From Synergistaceae bacterium (GTDB lineage: Bacteria > Synergistota > Synergistia > Synergistales > Aminobacteriaceae): a DNA stretch of 22,661 bases. The notes under the pieces are model-generated. The model saw nothing but the letters and a program-made list of their open reading frames with translations. It was not told the origin of the DNA and made no database searches. The stretch lies in assembly GCA_031289165.1 (NCBI GenBank), contig JAITPZ010000175.1, forward strand, positions 1 through 22,661, written 5' to 3'. Below, piece after piece: positions 1 through 6,678 of the stretch; position 1 is the stretch's first letter, and each line of letters begins with the position of its first letter. A program made the position numbers and the translations under genes.

Positions 1-561
1 CCATACCCCCCCCCCCCATATAAACTAACAACGCGAACACAAGAAAAAACAAAATTCCCTTAAAACCCGTGCGTTTCAAAATTATCAACCTGCCTTTCGT
101 TCCGTTTTCATTCAACTTAGCCGTTTACAAAACTCTTCGCCCTTTCCAAAACGCGGCCTGAAAAATTCCTCCCCTCGAAAAAATTAGAAGCTCCTTCGCT
201 TTTGATGGCTCTGATCCTTTAATATTTGGAATTCTACATAAATATCGGCGTCAATGCAAGGTTTCGAGAGGCAAATTACGGGCAAACATGGATTTCGGTT
301 CTTCGAAGCGCGTTCGACGCCTCATCCCCTTAACCCCTCTCCGTATTCCCAGCGTTCAAAACACCAAAGGGAACCCGACAGCGACACCGCGTTCTCAAAC
401 AAAACTCTCCCGCAAATTACATAGATTATACATTCATTGTCAATATACTTTAGATTACTGAATTTTATATTCTTTCTCAGACTAATATATCTATTGGTCA
501 AAAAACAAAGTACAGTTTATACTCCGCGAGCAATCATCGCCCATCCATCGAAAGTACGACA
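1..561. other. AT-rich region without recognisable gene
   Basis: I see no credible coding region here on either strand. The base composition is clearly more AT-rich than the envelope gene block. The stretch begins with a run of 12 C residues at 6-17. It lies downstream of the toxin gene (which reads leftward), so it holds the 3' flank of that operon. I found no convincing hairpin followed by a T-run. It may be an old intergenic or decayed mobile region; nothing in it can be named. Confidence 0.6.
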
Positions 562-999
562 TCATTTCGGCTCCTGTTGATTTTGATTCTTCCAGAGATC
601 GACTGTAGTGATCCCTCCCGCTTCAAAAGGGGCGGTATCACGGGTTGCCACGATAAATCCTCTGGAGGCGGCAATAGCGGCAATATATCCGTCGGGCGTT
701 GGAAACCCCCTGCCGGCCGCTCTGGCTTTTACTGCCAGTTCGGCGTAGCACCGGGCGGCTTTTGTGTCGAACGGCAGCACGCGATTATCGAATAACTCGA
801 GTATACCGCCCAGCATTTCGGTCAGGACATTTCTGCGCCGGCCTTGCGGCAGCGTTCCAATGCCGAACAGCAGTTCAGCCAGCGTCACGCTGGACAGGTA
901 CAGAATTTCAGCGGGCTGCTCGTTCAGCCATGCCCGCACAGCGGGGTGGGGTTCCGATTTCATCGCCTCGGAAATGACATTTGTATCCAGGACAATCAT
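562..999 (-). CDS. PIN-domain ribonuclease toxin, VapC/FitB type
   Basis: A 145-residue PIN-domain protein, the usual length for VapC or FitB toxins, which cleave RNA (often tRNA or rRNA) in a Mg2+-dependent way. The four acidic residues expected for the metal site are visible: D5 in the N-terminal LDTNVIS motif, E42 in TLAELLFG, D103 in TPDGYIAA and D121 in ATRDTAPF. Its ATG overlaps the stop of the upstream antitoxin gene in an ATGA arrangement, so translation is probably coupled. Together the two genes form a type II toxin-antitoxin operon. The toxin should be held inactive by its partner, and the complex should repress its own promoter. The N-terminal and TPDGYIAA motifs look closest to the FitB branch. 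No truncation or missing catalytic residue is seen. Confidence 0.93.
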   Translation of the reverse strand: MIVLDTNVISEAMKSEPHPAVRAWLNEQPAEILYLSSVTLAELLFGIGTLPQGRRRNVLTEMLGGILELFDNRVLPFDTKAARCYAELAVKARAAGRGFPTPDGYIAAIAASRGFIVATRDTAPFEAGGITTVDLWKNQNQQEPK

Positions 1000-1250
1000 T
1001 CAAACCTCATCGGCTCCGCCGGAATCCTGTCACGAACCTGTTCAAACACAGTAAAATCATCGTTTGTCAGTCTCAGCCGCTGAGCTAGCTCCATCAGTGC
1101 CTCGCCCATTTGTACACGCCGCTCCGATTTCAACGTACTTTTCAAAATTTCACGGACTTCCGCTTCCATACTGTGCCCGTGTGCGGCAGCTCGCATACGC
1201 AAAGCGCGGTGTACCTCGTCCGGCACATTACGCACCGTCAGGATCGCCAT
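996..1250 (-). CDS. FitA-like ribbon-helix-helix antitoxin
   Basis: An 84-residue antitoxin that should bind and neutralise the PIN toxin encoded immediately downstream, and bind operator DNA. The N-terminal part, starting MAILTVRNVPDEVHRALR, has the FitA/Arc ribbon-helix-helix pattern: a short beta strand (LTVRNV), then two helices including HGHSMEAEVREILKS. The C-terminal tail (VFEQVRDRIPAEPMRFE) is the kind of extension that wraps around a PIN toxin. The reading frame stays open upstream to 1397, but this internal ATG is the likely start: it is preceded seven bases upstream by a strong AAGGAGG, and the family fold begins exactly here. The extra 49 residues upstream are proline- and arginine-rich and overlap the promoter, so they are not protein. 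Confidence 0.9.
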   Translation of the reverse strand: MAILTVRNVPDEVHRALRMRAAAHGHSMEAEVREILKSTLKSERRVQMGEALMELAQRLRLTNDDFTVFEQVRDRIPAEPMRFE

Positions 1251-1257
1251 AGCAAAA

Positions 1258-1264
1258 CCTCCTT
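1258..1264 (-). promoter_or_regulatory. Ribosome binding site deciding the antitoxin start
   Basis: On the minus strand AAGGAGG lies seven bases before the ATG at 1250. It is close to a perfect Shine-Dalgarno match and justifies choosing the short 84-residue antitoxin over the longer open frame. Confidence 0.75.
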
Positions 1265-1281
1265 CGCTTTCATTGACTGCA

Positions 1282-1310
1282 ATTATATGCTTTCGAAAGC
1301 GCCGGCGCAA
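1282..1310 (-). promoter_or_regulatory. Promoter of the toxin-antitoxin operon with palindromic operator
   Basis: On the minus strand a perfect -10 box TATAAT (1282-1287) is preceded, after a 17-base spacer, by a weak -35 box TTGCGC (1305-1310). The spacer contains the perfect 12-bp palindrome GCTTTCGAAAGC (1289-1300). Transcription would begin near 1275, about 25 bases before the antitoxin ATG. Ribbon-helix-helix antitoxins usually repress their own operon by binding palindromes inside the promoter, so this is the natural autoregulatory operator. A further inverted repeat, GGCGC-AA-GCGCC (1304-1315), covers the -35 box. Confidence 0.6.
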
Positions 1311-1359
1311 GCGCCGCCCCAATAACGGGGGCGGATGTGGCATACGGGGTAACGGGATC

Positions 1360-1387
1360 AAAATATGGAAATAAAAATATGGAAATA
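1360..1387. repeat. Perfect 14-bp tandem direct repeat
   Basis: AAAATATGGAAATA occurs twice head to tail (1360-1373 and 1374-1387). It sits between the end of the lipid A operon and the toxin-antitoxin promoter, about 50 bases upstream of the -35 box. It could be a protein-binding site or a simple slippage product. Confidence 0.6.
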
Positions 1388-1445
1388 ATGGCTGCAACCA
1401 GTCCCGGAGGGGCAGGGGAGTACTGGTGAGAGGTTTCCGCTCGGG

Positions 1446-1468
1446 AAAATTTTACGGAAAATGTAAAA
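1446..1468 (-). terminator. Weak possible terminator after the lpxK fusion gene
   Basis: Just beyond the stop codon at 1475, the minus strand reads TTTTAC, a 7-base loop, GTAAAA, then TTTT. The 6-bp stem is AT-rich and the T-run short, so this would be a weak intrinsic terminator at best. It lies where the long lipid A operon must end before the separately promoted toxin-antitoxin pair. Confidence 0.3.
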
Positions 1469-1474
1469 ATTGAC

Positions 1475-3784
1475 TTACGTTTTTTTATTCCCCCGGCCGG
1501 TCTCGCAGAAGGTCAGTTTGGCGTACAGCCTGCAGCGGAGCCTCCAGCCGAGGTGCTCTTCGATGTGACGGACGACGTCGTCGAGGGCGCCCGGTTCGCC
1601 CATGCGGGAGCGGCCGGCGTCGCTCATTTTTTTGTGGAGTTCGGGGGTCGTCAGGATCCTGAACGCGCAGTCAGCCAGCGCGTCGGGCGTCGGGGCGACG
1701 AGAATTTCGGAGTCCTCCAGAAGTTTTTTCTGCACGCGCTTGCCTTTTTCGTCGATCGCGACAACCGGGATCCCCATGCCGGCGCAGAGCTGGTTCGCCG
1801 TGCCGCCGAGTCCGATCAGCAGGTTCGTGCCCGGCGCGGCGGTCGAGACGTCGCCGTGGTGCAGGTGAATGTGTATGCCGCCCTTCGAGAGCGTCTCCGT
1901 CCCCGTCGGGCTCCAGCCCTCGCAGGAACGCAGCAGACGGGGAAGTTCGATCGTCGGCGCCAGGACCATGACGTAGCTGCACGGCCTGCGCGGCTGCAGT
2001 TTTTCCGCGGCGTCCAGGAGCAGCCGGACGTCGTCGTAGGCGCGCAGGCGGCTTCCGGGCAGGAGCATGACCCGCGGAGCGGCGGACGAACCCGGGGGCG
2101 CGGTCGACGGGGGAACGGGGACGTCGTCCAGGAGGTCCATGATGGGGTTGCCCGCATAGGCCGCGTCGACCCCCGAGGCGGTGAGCTGATCGGCGGTCTC
2201 CCGGTCGCGCGTCCAGGTTCGGCGGCTGAAATGGCGAATGATGAAGCGCTCCAGACGCGAGTGGCCGCTGAGACGGACCGTCTTGGCCGTCGCGACGAAG
2301 AGCGGCGCGATGCCCTGCCCCCAGAGCGTGTGCAGCAGAAGATAGACGTCGCCCACGCAGACGGGCGTGCGGACCGTATTCGCGATCCTTCTCCAGGCCC
2401 GCTGCTGTTCGCGGATATGCCCGAACAGGCCGGCGCGGATGTCCCCCCACAGGTCGCGCAGGCGATACTTGACCACTCCGCCGGAGGGGGTGATGGAGGG
2501 GGCGGACTTCACGGCAAAACCCTCCGCGCTGTAGGGCTCGCCCCGCCCGACCAGGGGGAAGGCCAGGACCTCCGCCTCCGGGAAGGCGTCGCGCAGCTTT
2601 CGCGCCATCAGCACCCCTATGGCGTCCTCGCCGTAACCGTTGGACGCGACGACGAGACGCGGACGCAGACAGTCGATCAGGGCGCGGCAGAAGCGTTCCG
2701 GCTCGTCCGGGACGGTCGCCACGCGCGGCACGATCAGGGGAAAACGGGGCCTCCAGGAGGCGGGGAGGTTGTAGACGTCCTTTTCGGTGCAGGCGAGAAA
2801 TTCGCCCCGGCCGCGCATCAGGCCCGCGAGTTCCTCCATGTCGGCGGTCGTGTAGAGGTGATGATCGCGGAAATGACGCTCGTCGACGACGTCCACGCCC
2901 TCCCGCCTCAAAGAGCGGACGAAGCTGTCCGGGTTGCCGATGGCGGAAAAGGCCACCGCTCTGCACCCCCGCGGCGTCCCATCGAACGGGCGAAGGGCCT
3001 CGCCGTCCCACAGCGCCCAATCGTGGACCGTGAGGCGCGCGTCGAAGATGCGCTCCCGGGGCACGTACTCGGAAAGCCTGCTGTGAAGCGCGTCCAGATC
3101 GGCCGCGTCGATCTGCTCCGCCTTGGTGATGACGACGATGTGCGCGCGCCGCAGGTTTTTGGGCGGCTCCCGCAGAATGCCGGCGGGAATCATATGCCCG
3201 TTCCCGAAAGGACAGGCCGCGTCGACCAGAACCACGTCCACGTCCCGGTTCATGCGGCGATGCTGGAACGCGTCGTCCGCGATGGCAAGCTCGACGCCCC
3301 GGCGTTGGAGTTCCGGAAGTCCCCTGGCGCGCTCGCGCGAGACCGCCACGGGAACGTCGGGCAGGTGCGCGGAGAGCAGCAGCGGCTCGTCCCCGACGAC
3401 GCGCCGGTCGGCCTTTTCGGCGTCGAACACCAGAACGTCGGAGTTCGCGCCGCCATAGCCGCGGCTGACGATCCCCACGGAGACGCCCCGCTCCCTCATC
3501 ATCCGGCAGAGCATCTCCACGAACGGCGTCTTGTTGGTTCCGCCGTAGGTGATGTTTCCGACGCTGACGACGGGTATGACGGGTTCCCGAATCTGTTTCA
3601 GGCCGTGTCGGCAGAGAAAATCCAGAACCCCGGCCGACAGCTGAGCGCCCCAGGAAGCGGGGACGAGCAGAAGCCACGCCGAAAAACGGGACCTGCCCGC
3701 TCCCCACCGAACAAAATCCATATAGCTCCACATCAGAAAAGAAATCTTTTTTTGGAGAAACGAGAGAAACTTCACCCGAAGCAT
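1475..3784 (-). CDS. lpxK: LpxK tetraacyldisaccharide 4'-kinase fused to an LpxB-like glycosyltransferase domain
   Basis: A 769-residue two-domain protein, about twice the usual LpxK length. Residues 1-370 are LpxK, which phosphorylates the 4' position of tetraacyl-disaccharide 1-phosphate at the inner membrane. Visible are the N-terminal membrane-associated segment, the P-loop region VGNITYGGTNKTP (75-87; canonical GGTGKTP, here G to N), ADDAFQHRRMNRD (169-181; canonical DDGFQHRR) and GNGHMIPAGILREP (195-208). Residues 375-750 look like a GT-B-fold LpxB-related domain: ASNGYGEDAIG (380-390), FPLVGRGEPYS (409-419), LLPGSR (574-579) and a nucleotide-sugar site GLGGTANQLCAGMGIPVVA. From memory it resembles the family called lipid-A-disaccharide-synthase-related (TIGR03492). 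Stop-to-start spacing to msbA is 9 bases. I chose the ATG at 3784; a TTG lies directly before it. The acceptor of the C-terminal domain is unknown. Confidence 0.88.
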   Translation of the reverse strand: MLRVKFLSFLQKKISFLMWSYMDFVRWGAGRSRFSAWLLLVPASWGAQLSAGVLDFLCRHGLKQIREPVIPVVSVGNITYGGTNKTPFVEMLCRMMRERGVSVGIVSRGYGGANSDVLVFDAEKADRRVVGDEPLLLSAHLPDVPVAVSRERARGLPELQRRGVELAIADDAFQHRRMNRDVDVVLVDAACPFGNGHMIPAGILREPPKNLRRAHIVVITKAEQIDAADLDALHSRLSEYVPRERIFDARLTVHDWALWDGEALRPFDGTPRGCRAVAFSAIGNPDSFVRSLRREGVDVVDERHFRDHHLYTTADMEELAGLMRGRGEFLACTEKDVYNLPASWRPRFPLIVPRVATVPDEPERFCRALIDCLRPRLVVASNGYGEDAIGVLMARKLRDAFPEAEVLAFPLVGRGEPYSAEGFAVKSAPSITPSGGVVKYRLRDLWGDIRAGLFGHIREQQRAWRRIANTVRTPVCVGDVYLLLHTLWGQGIAPLFVATAKTVRLSGHSRLERFIIRHFSRRTWTRDRETADQLTASGVDAAYAGNPIMDLLDDVPVPPSTAPPGSSAAPRVMLLPGSRLRAYDDVRLLLDAAEKLQPRRPCSYVMVLAPTIELPRLLRSCEGWSPTGTETLSKGGIHIHLHHGDVSTAAPGTNLLIGLGGTANQLCAGMGIPVVAIDEKGKRVQKKLLEDSEILVAPTPDALADCAFRILTTPELHKKMSDAGRSRMGEPGALDDVVRHIEEHLGWRLRCRLYAKLTFCETGRGNKKT

Positions 3785-3793
3785 CAACCCTGG

Positions 3794-5596
3794 CTATCGG
3801 GGGTCAGGGGTCCACGATCCCTGAGCGTTCCCGGCGGAGTCCCGGCTGTCGAACTGAAGGCGGTGGAGGCGGGCGTAAAGGCCGCCGGCGCGGAGGAGCG
3901 ACTCGTGGCTGCCCTCCTGAACGATCCGTCCGGCCTCCAGGACGAGGATGCGGTCGGCGTTGCGCACGGTCGAGAGGCGGTGCGCGATGATGAAGGACGT
4001 CCGGCCCGCCATCGCGCGGTTCATGGCCGCCTGCACCTGGCGCTCCACCTCGAGGTCGAGCGAGGACGTGGCCTCGTCCAGAATCAGGATGCGCGGGTCG
4101 CGCACGACGGCGCGCGCGATGGCCGTCCTCTGGCGCTGTCCGCCCGAGAGGGTGACGCCGCGCTCGCCCACTTCGGTTTCGTATCCGTCGGGCAGCCCCA
4201 TGATGAAGTCGTCGATGCCCGCGACCTTCGCCGCGGCGCGAATGATCTCCATTCGGGCCGTCTCCGTGCGCGCGTCGGCGAGTTCGGGCAGGCCGTAGGC
4301 GATGTTGAACGTCAGAGACCCCTTCATCAGCACCGACTCCTGGGGAACGATGCCAATCTGCTTTCTCAGGTCGGGCAGCAGCAGGGTGGACACGTCCTGT
4401 CCGTCGATCAGCACGCGGCCGGACGTGGGATCGTAAAAGCGGGGGATGAGGTCGACGAGCGTCGACTTTCCCGACCCGGTGGGGCCGACGATGGCGATTT
4501 TTTCGCCCTCTTTTATCTCGACGTCGATGTCCCTCAGAACCTCCTGCCCCTCGACGTAGGAGAAGGAGACGTGTTCGAACGTCACGCGCCCGGCGATGCG
4601 GCCGGGCGAGCGGGTCGCGCCCGTCGTCACCTCGGTGGGGGTGTCCAGAACGGAAAAAATGCGGTCGGCCGCCGCAAGGCCCGTCTGCAGGGAGTTCATG
4701 CCGTTCATGAATACGCGAATCGGCTGCACCATAAAGGCGATGTAGCCGATGAAGGCCACGAGTTCGCCGGGCGACAGTTCCCCGCGCAGGACGTCGCGCC
4801 CGCCGAACCAGAACACGACCGCCAGGGCCACGATCAGAAAGACCTCTATGACGCCGGCGAACAGCGCCTGTATGCGCACGGCGCGAAGCAGCGCCTCAAA
4901 GTTTTCGAGATTGCCCCCGCGAAAGCGTTCGAGTTCCAGCTCCTCCGTCGCGAACGCGCGCACGACGCGGATGGCGGAGAAGGCCTCCTGCACGATGGCC
5001 GTCAGGTTGGCCAGGCGCTCCTGAACCCGATGTCCCGCGGTGCGGAGGCGTCGGGCCGCGAAGGTCAGCAGCCACGCGACGAGGGGCAGCACCGTGATCG
5101 TGATCAGGGTCAGGCGCCAGTTGATGTAAAAGATGAACCCGAGCATCCCGACGAACGTCACGCCGTTGACGACCAGGTTGACGAAGGTGGTCGTGACGAG
5201 GCTTTGGAGCGTCGCCACGTCGCCCGTGATCCGGCTCATCAGCTCGCCCACGCGCGAGGCGTGGATATAGCGCAGGGACATGCGCTGCATGTGATCGTAA
5301 AGCGCCACGCGAACGTCCATGACCACGAGCTGCCCCACCCGGCTCATGAGGCAGTGCTGCCCGTAGAGCGCCGCCCCCTTGAGGGCGAAGATCACGACGA
5401 CGCTCACGCACAGCGCGTTCAGCACGGTCATGTTTTTGGAGATCAGAACGTCGTCCACCACGCTCCGGAACAGCCAGGGAGGAAGGACGTTCAGGCCGGA
5501 GGCGGCGATCATGCAGAAGAGGGCCTGCATCAGGGTTCCGGCACAGGGCGCAGCGTAGCTCCCCAGCCGGAGAAGGGTACTCCGGGAATGGGTCAC
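3794..5596 (-). CDS. msbA: MsbA-type lipid A export ABC transporter (permease-ATPase)
   Basis: A 600-residue half-transporter of normal MsbA length, which dimerises in the inner membrane and flips lipid A or core LPS to the periplasmic leaflet using ATP. Residues 15-315 form the six-helix membrane domain with typical coupling segments (GELMSRITGDVATLQ, near 117-131). The ATPase domain shows Walker A GPTGSGKST (371-379), Q-loop Q419, signature LSGGQ (483-487), Walker B ILILDEAT (503-510) and switch H539. The GTG start overlaps the preceding stop as GTGA and has GGAGG seven bases upstream. The position between lpxB and lpxK genes supports MsbA over a generic multidrug exporter. The last residues (GSWTPDPR) are encoded by a hairpin-forming repeat that recurs at the lpxB 3' end. 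Confidence 0.9.
   Translation of the reverse strand: MTHSRSTLLRLGSYAAPCAGTLMQALFCMIAASGLNVLPPWLFRSVVDDVLISKNMTVLNALCVSVVVIFALKGAALYGQHCLMSRVGQLVVMDVRVALYDHMQRMSLRYIHASRVGELMSRITGDVATLQSLVTTTFVNLVVNGVTFVGMLGFIFYINWRLTLITITVLPLVAWLLTFAARRLRTAGHRVQERLANLTAIVQEAFSAIRVVRAFATEELELERFRGGNLENFEALLRAVRIQALFAGVIEVFLIVALAVVFWFGGRDVLRGELSPGELVAFIGYIAFMVQPIRVFMNGMNSLQTGLAAADRIFSVLDTPTEVTTGATRSPGRIAGRVTFEHVSFSYVEGQEVLRDIDVEIKEGEKIAIVGPTGSGKSTLVDLIPRFYDPTSGRVLIDGQDVSTLLLPDLRKQIGIVPQESVLMKGSLTFNIAYGLPELADARTETARMEIIRAAAKVAGIDDFIMGLPDGYETEVGERGVTLSGGQRQRTAIARAVVRDPRILILDEATSSLDLEVERQVQAAMNRAMAGRTSFIIAHRLSTVRNADRILVLEAGRIVQEGSHESLLRAGGLYARLHRLQFDSRDSAGNAQGSWTPDPR
3801..3825. repeat. Hairpin repeat, copy A, in msbA 3' end
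   Basis: The plus strand reads GGGTCAGGGGTCCACGATCC followed by CTGAG. Bases 3806-3822 fold as AGGGGTC-CAC-GATCCCT, a 7-bp stem with one G-T pair. Nearly the same sequence occurs at 6731-6758. It encodes the final codons of msbA on the minus strand. Confidence 0.55.
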
Positions 5597-6675
5597 ACCG
5601 CGGCCTCCATGGCGTCCGCAAGCCGCGAGGCCGCTTCGCCCTCTCCCGGGAGGGCCAGAAGCTCTCCGGACAGGCGCGCGCGCTTATCGGCGTCGCGGAG
5701 GGAGGCGGCGATGCTTTCGGCCAGCGCCTGCGGCGTGAGGTCGCCATACATTTCGTCCATGATCATGCGGCCCGCGAGGCGGTTGGGCAGGGCCAGGAAG
5801 CCGCTGTTGCGCGCGATGTGCCGCAGCAGTCCCCACCTGCGGAGCGTGACGCCGATAAGGGGCAGCGAGGAAAGAAAGCCCACCAGGCCGCTCAGGGGAA
5901 CGGCTTTCAGGAAATCCGCCGGCGCGGCGACGAGCGCCGGCAGTCCGCAGTACATCATCTCGAGCGTGTTCGTCCCCGGCTGGGTCAGCGCGTAGTCCGC
6001 GACCCTCATCGCGACGCCGGCGCCGACTCTGAGGGGGTTGAGTCCCGCGTCGCTCCACATGGGGAGCTCGTCGTCGCGCACGAAGGGGGAGAAGAGCGTC
6101 CCGACCTCCAGGTCGGGGATGAGGGCCCTCACCTGCGCGGCGATGGTCGAGAGCCACGCGAGCGAGAGGCGGCGAATGGCGGGGCGGCTGCCGGGAAACA
6201 GCAGAAGGCGGTGTTCGCCCGTCTGACCCCAGGAGGTCGTCCCCGTGTCGAGCGCCAGGGCGTCCCGAACCAGGTCCCCGATGACGCGGGCGCCCGGCAT
6301 GTTCATCGCTGTCCGGGGCCATGCCGTGAAGCACCGCGCGTCCTCCATCCCCTTCTTGGGGCCGTAGGCGTAACAGAACAGCGGGACCTGCGCGCGCTTC
6401 GCGATGTGCCGCCCGAACATCAGGTCGCCCCCGAGCTGCAGGACGCAGTCCGTCTTTTCCTGGCCGAGGGCGCTCCAGATTCGGGGACCGCTGAGGGGCC
6501 CCTCCAGCTTGTCGACGCCCAGTCCCGACGCCACTCTGCGCTCGCTGCCCGAGGCGTAGGGGCAGGGAAGCAGCCACAGCGAGATGGAGTGTCCCCGTTT
6601 GCGAAGCTCCATAATCATGGGGCGAGCCCAGTCCCAAAGCTCACCGGGCCCGTTCGTCAAAAGCGAAATCCTCAA
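5593..6675 (-). CDS. LpxB-related glycosyltransferase paralogue
   Basis: A 360-residue protein directly after lpxB (3-base gap). It begins with TTG preceded by GGGGGAG about ten bases upstream; no ATG lies near. The N-terminus MRISLLTNGPGELWDWARPM corresponds to the first strand and glycine loop of LpxB-like GT-B enzymes, and resembles from memory a cyanobacterial family starting SNGPGE. Other marks are LLLFPGSRPAIRRLSLAWLS (near 176-195), the LpxB-type nucleotide-sugar segment, and ALTQPGTNTLEMMYCGLPALVAA (near 249-271), the conserved C-terminal donor-site motif. It lacks the SCGEISGDLY signature of true LpxB, so it is probably not the disaccharide synthase. It likely transfers a sugar to lipid A or an envelope lipid at the inner membrane. 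The substrate cannot be read from the sequence. Confidence 0.75.
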   Translation of the reverse strand: MRISLLTNGPGELWDWARPMIMELRKRGHSISLWLLPCPYASGSERRVASGLGVDKLEGPLSGPRIWSALGQEKTDCVLQLGGDLMFGRHIAKRAQVPLFCYAYGPKKGMEDARCFTAWPRTAMNMPGARVIGDLVRDALALDTGTTSWGQTGEHRLLLFPGSRPAIRRLSLAWLSTIAAQVRALIPDLEVGTLFSPFVRDDELPMWSDAGLNPLRVGAGVAMRVADYALTQPGTNTLEMMYCGLPALVAAPADFLKAVPLSGLVGFLSSLPLIGVTLRRWGLLRHIARNSGFLALPNRLAGRMIMDEMYGDLTPQALAESIAASLRDADKRARLSGELLALPGEGEAASRLADAMEAAV

Positions 6676-6678
6676 GGT

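Noticed and set aside
1251..1397. 49-residue N-terminal extension of the antitoxin
   Set aside because: It overlaps the promoter and operator and lies upstream of a strong ribosome site placed exactly before the conserved start.
1671..3731. A second long minus-strand frame within the lpxK fusion
   Set aside because: Arg/Pro/Gly-rich shadow of the true frame, with no LpxK motifs.
1553..5995. A 1480-codon plus-strand open frame
   Set aside because: It runs antisense through lpxK, msbA and the LpxB-like gene. It has the low-complexity Arg/Gly/Asp/His composition of a GC-rich shadow frame and no motif; the minus-strand genes carry clear family motifs.
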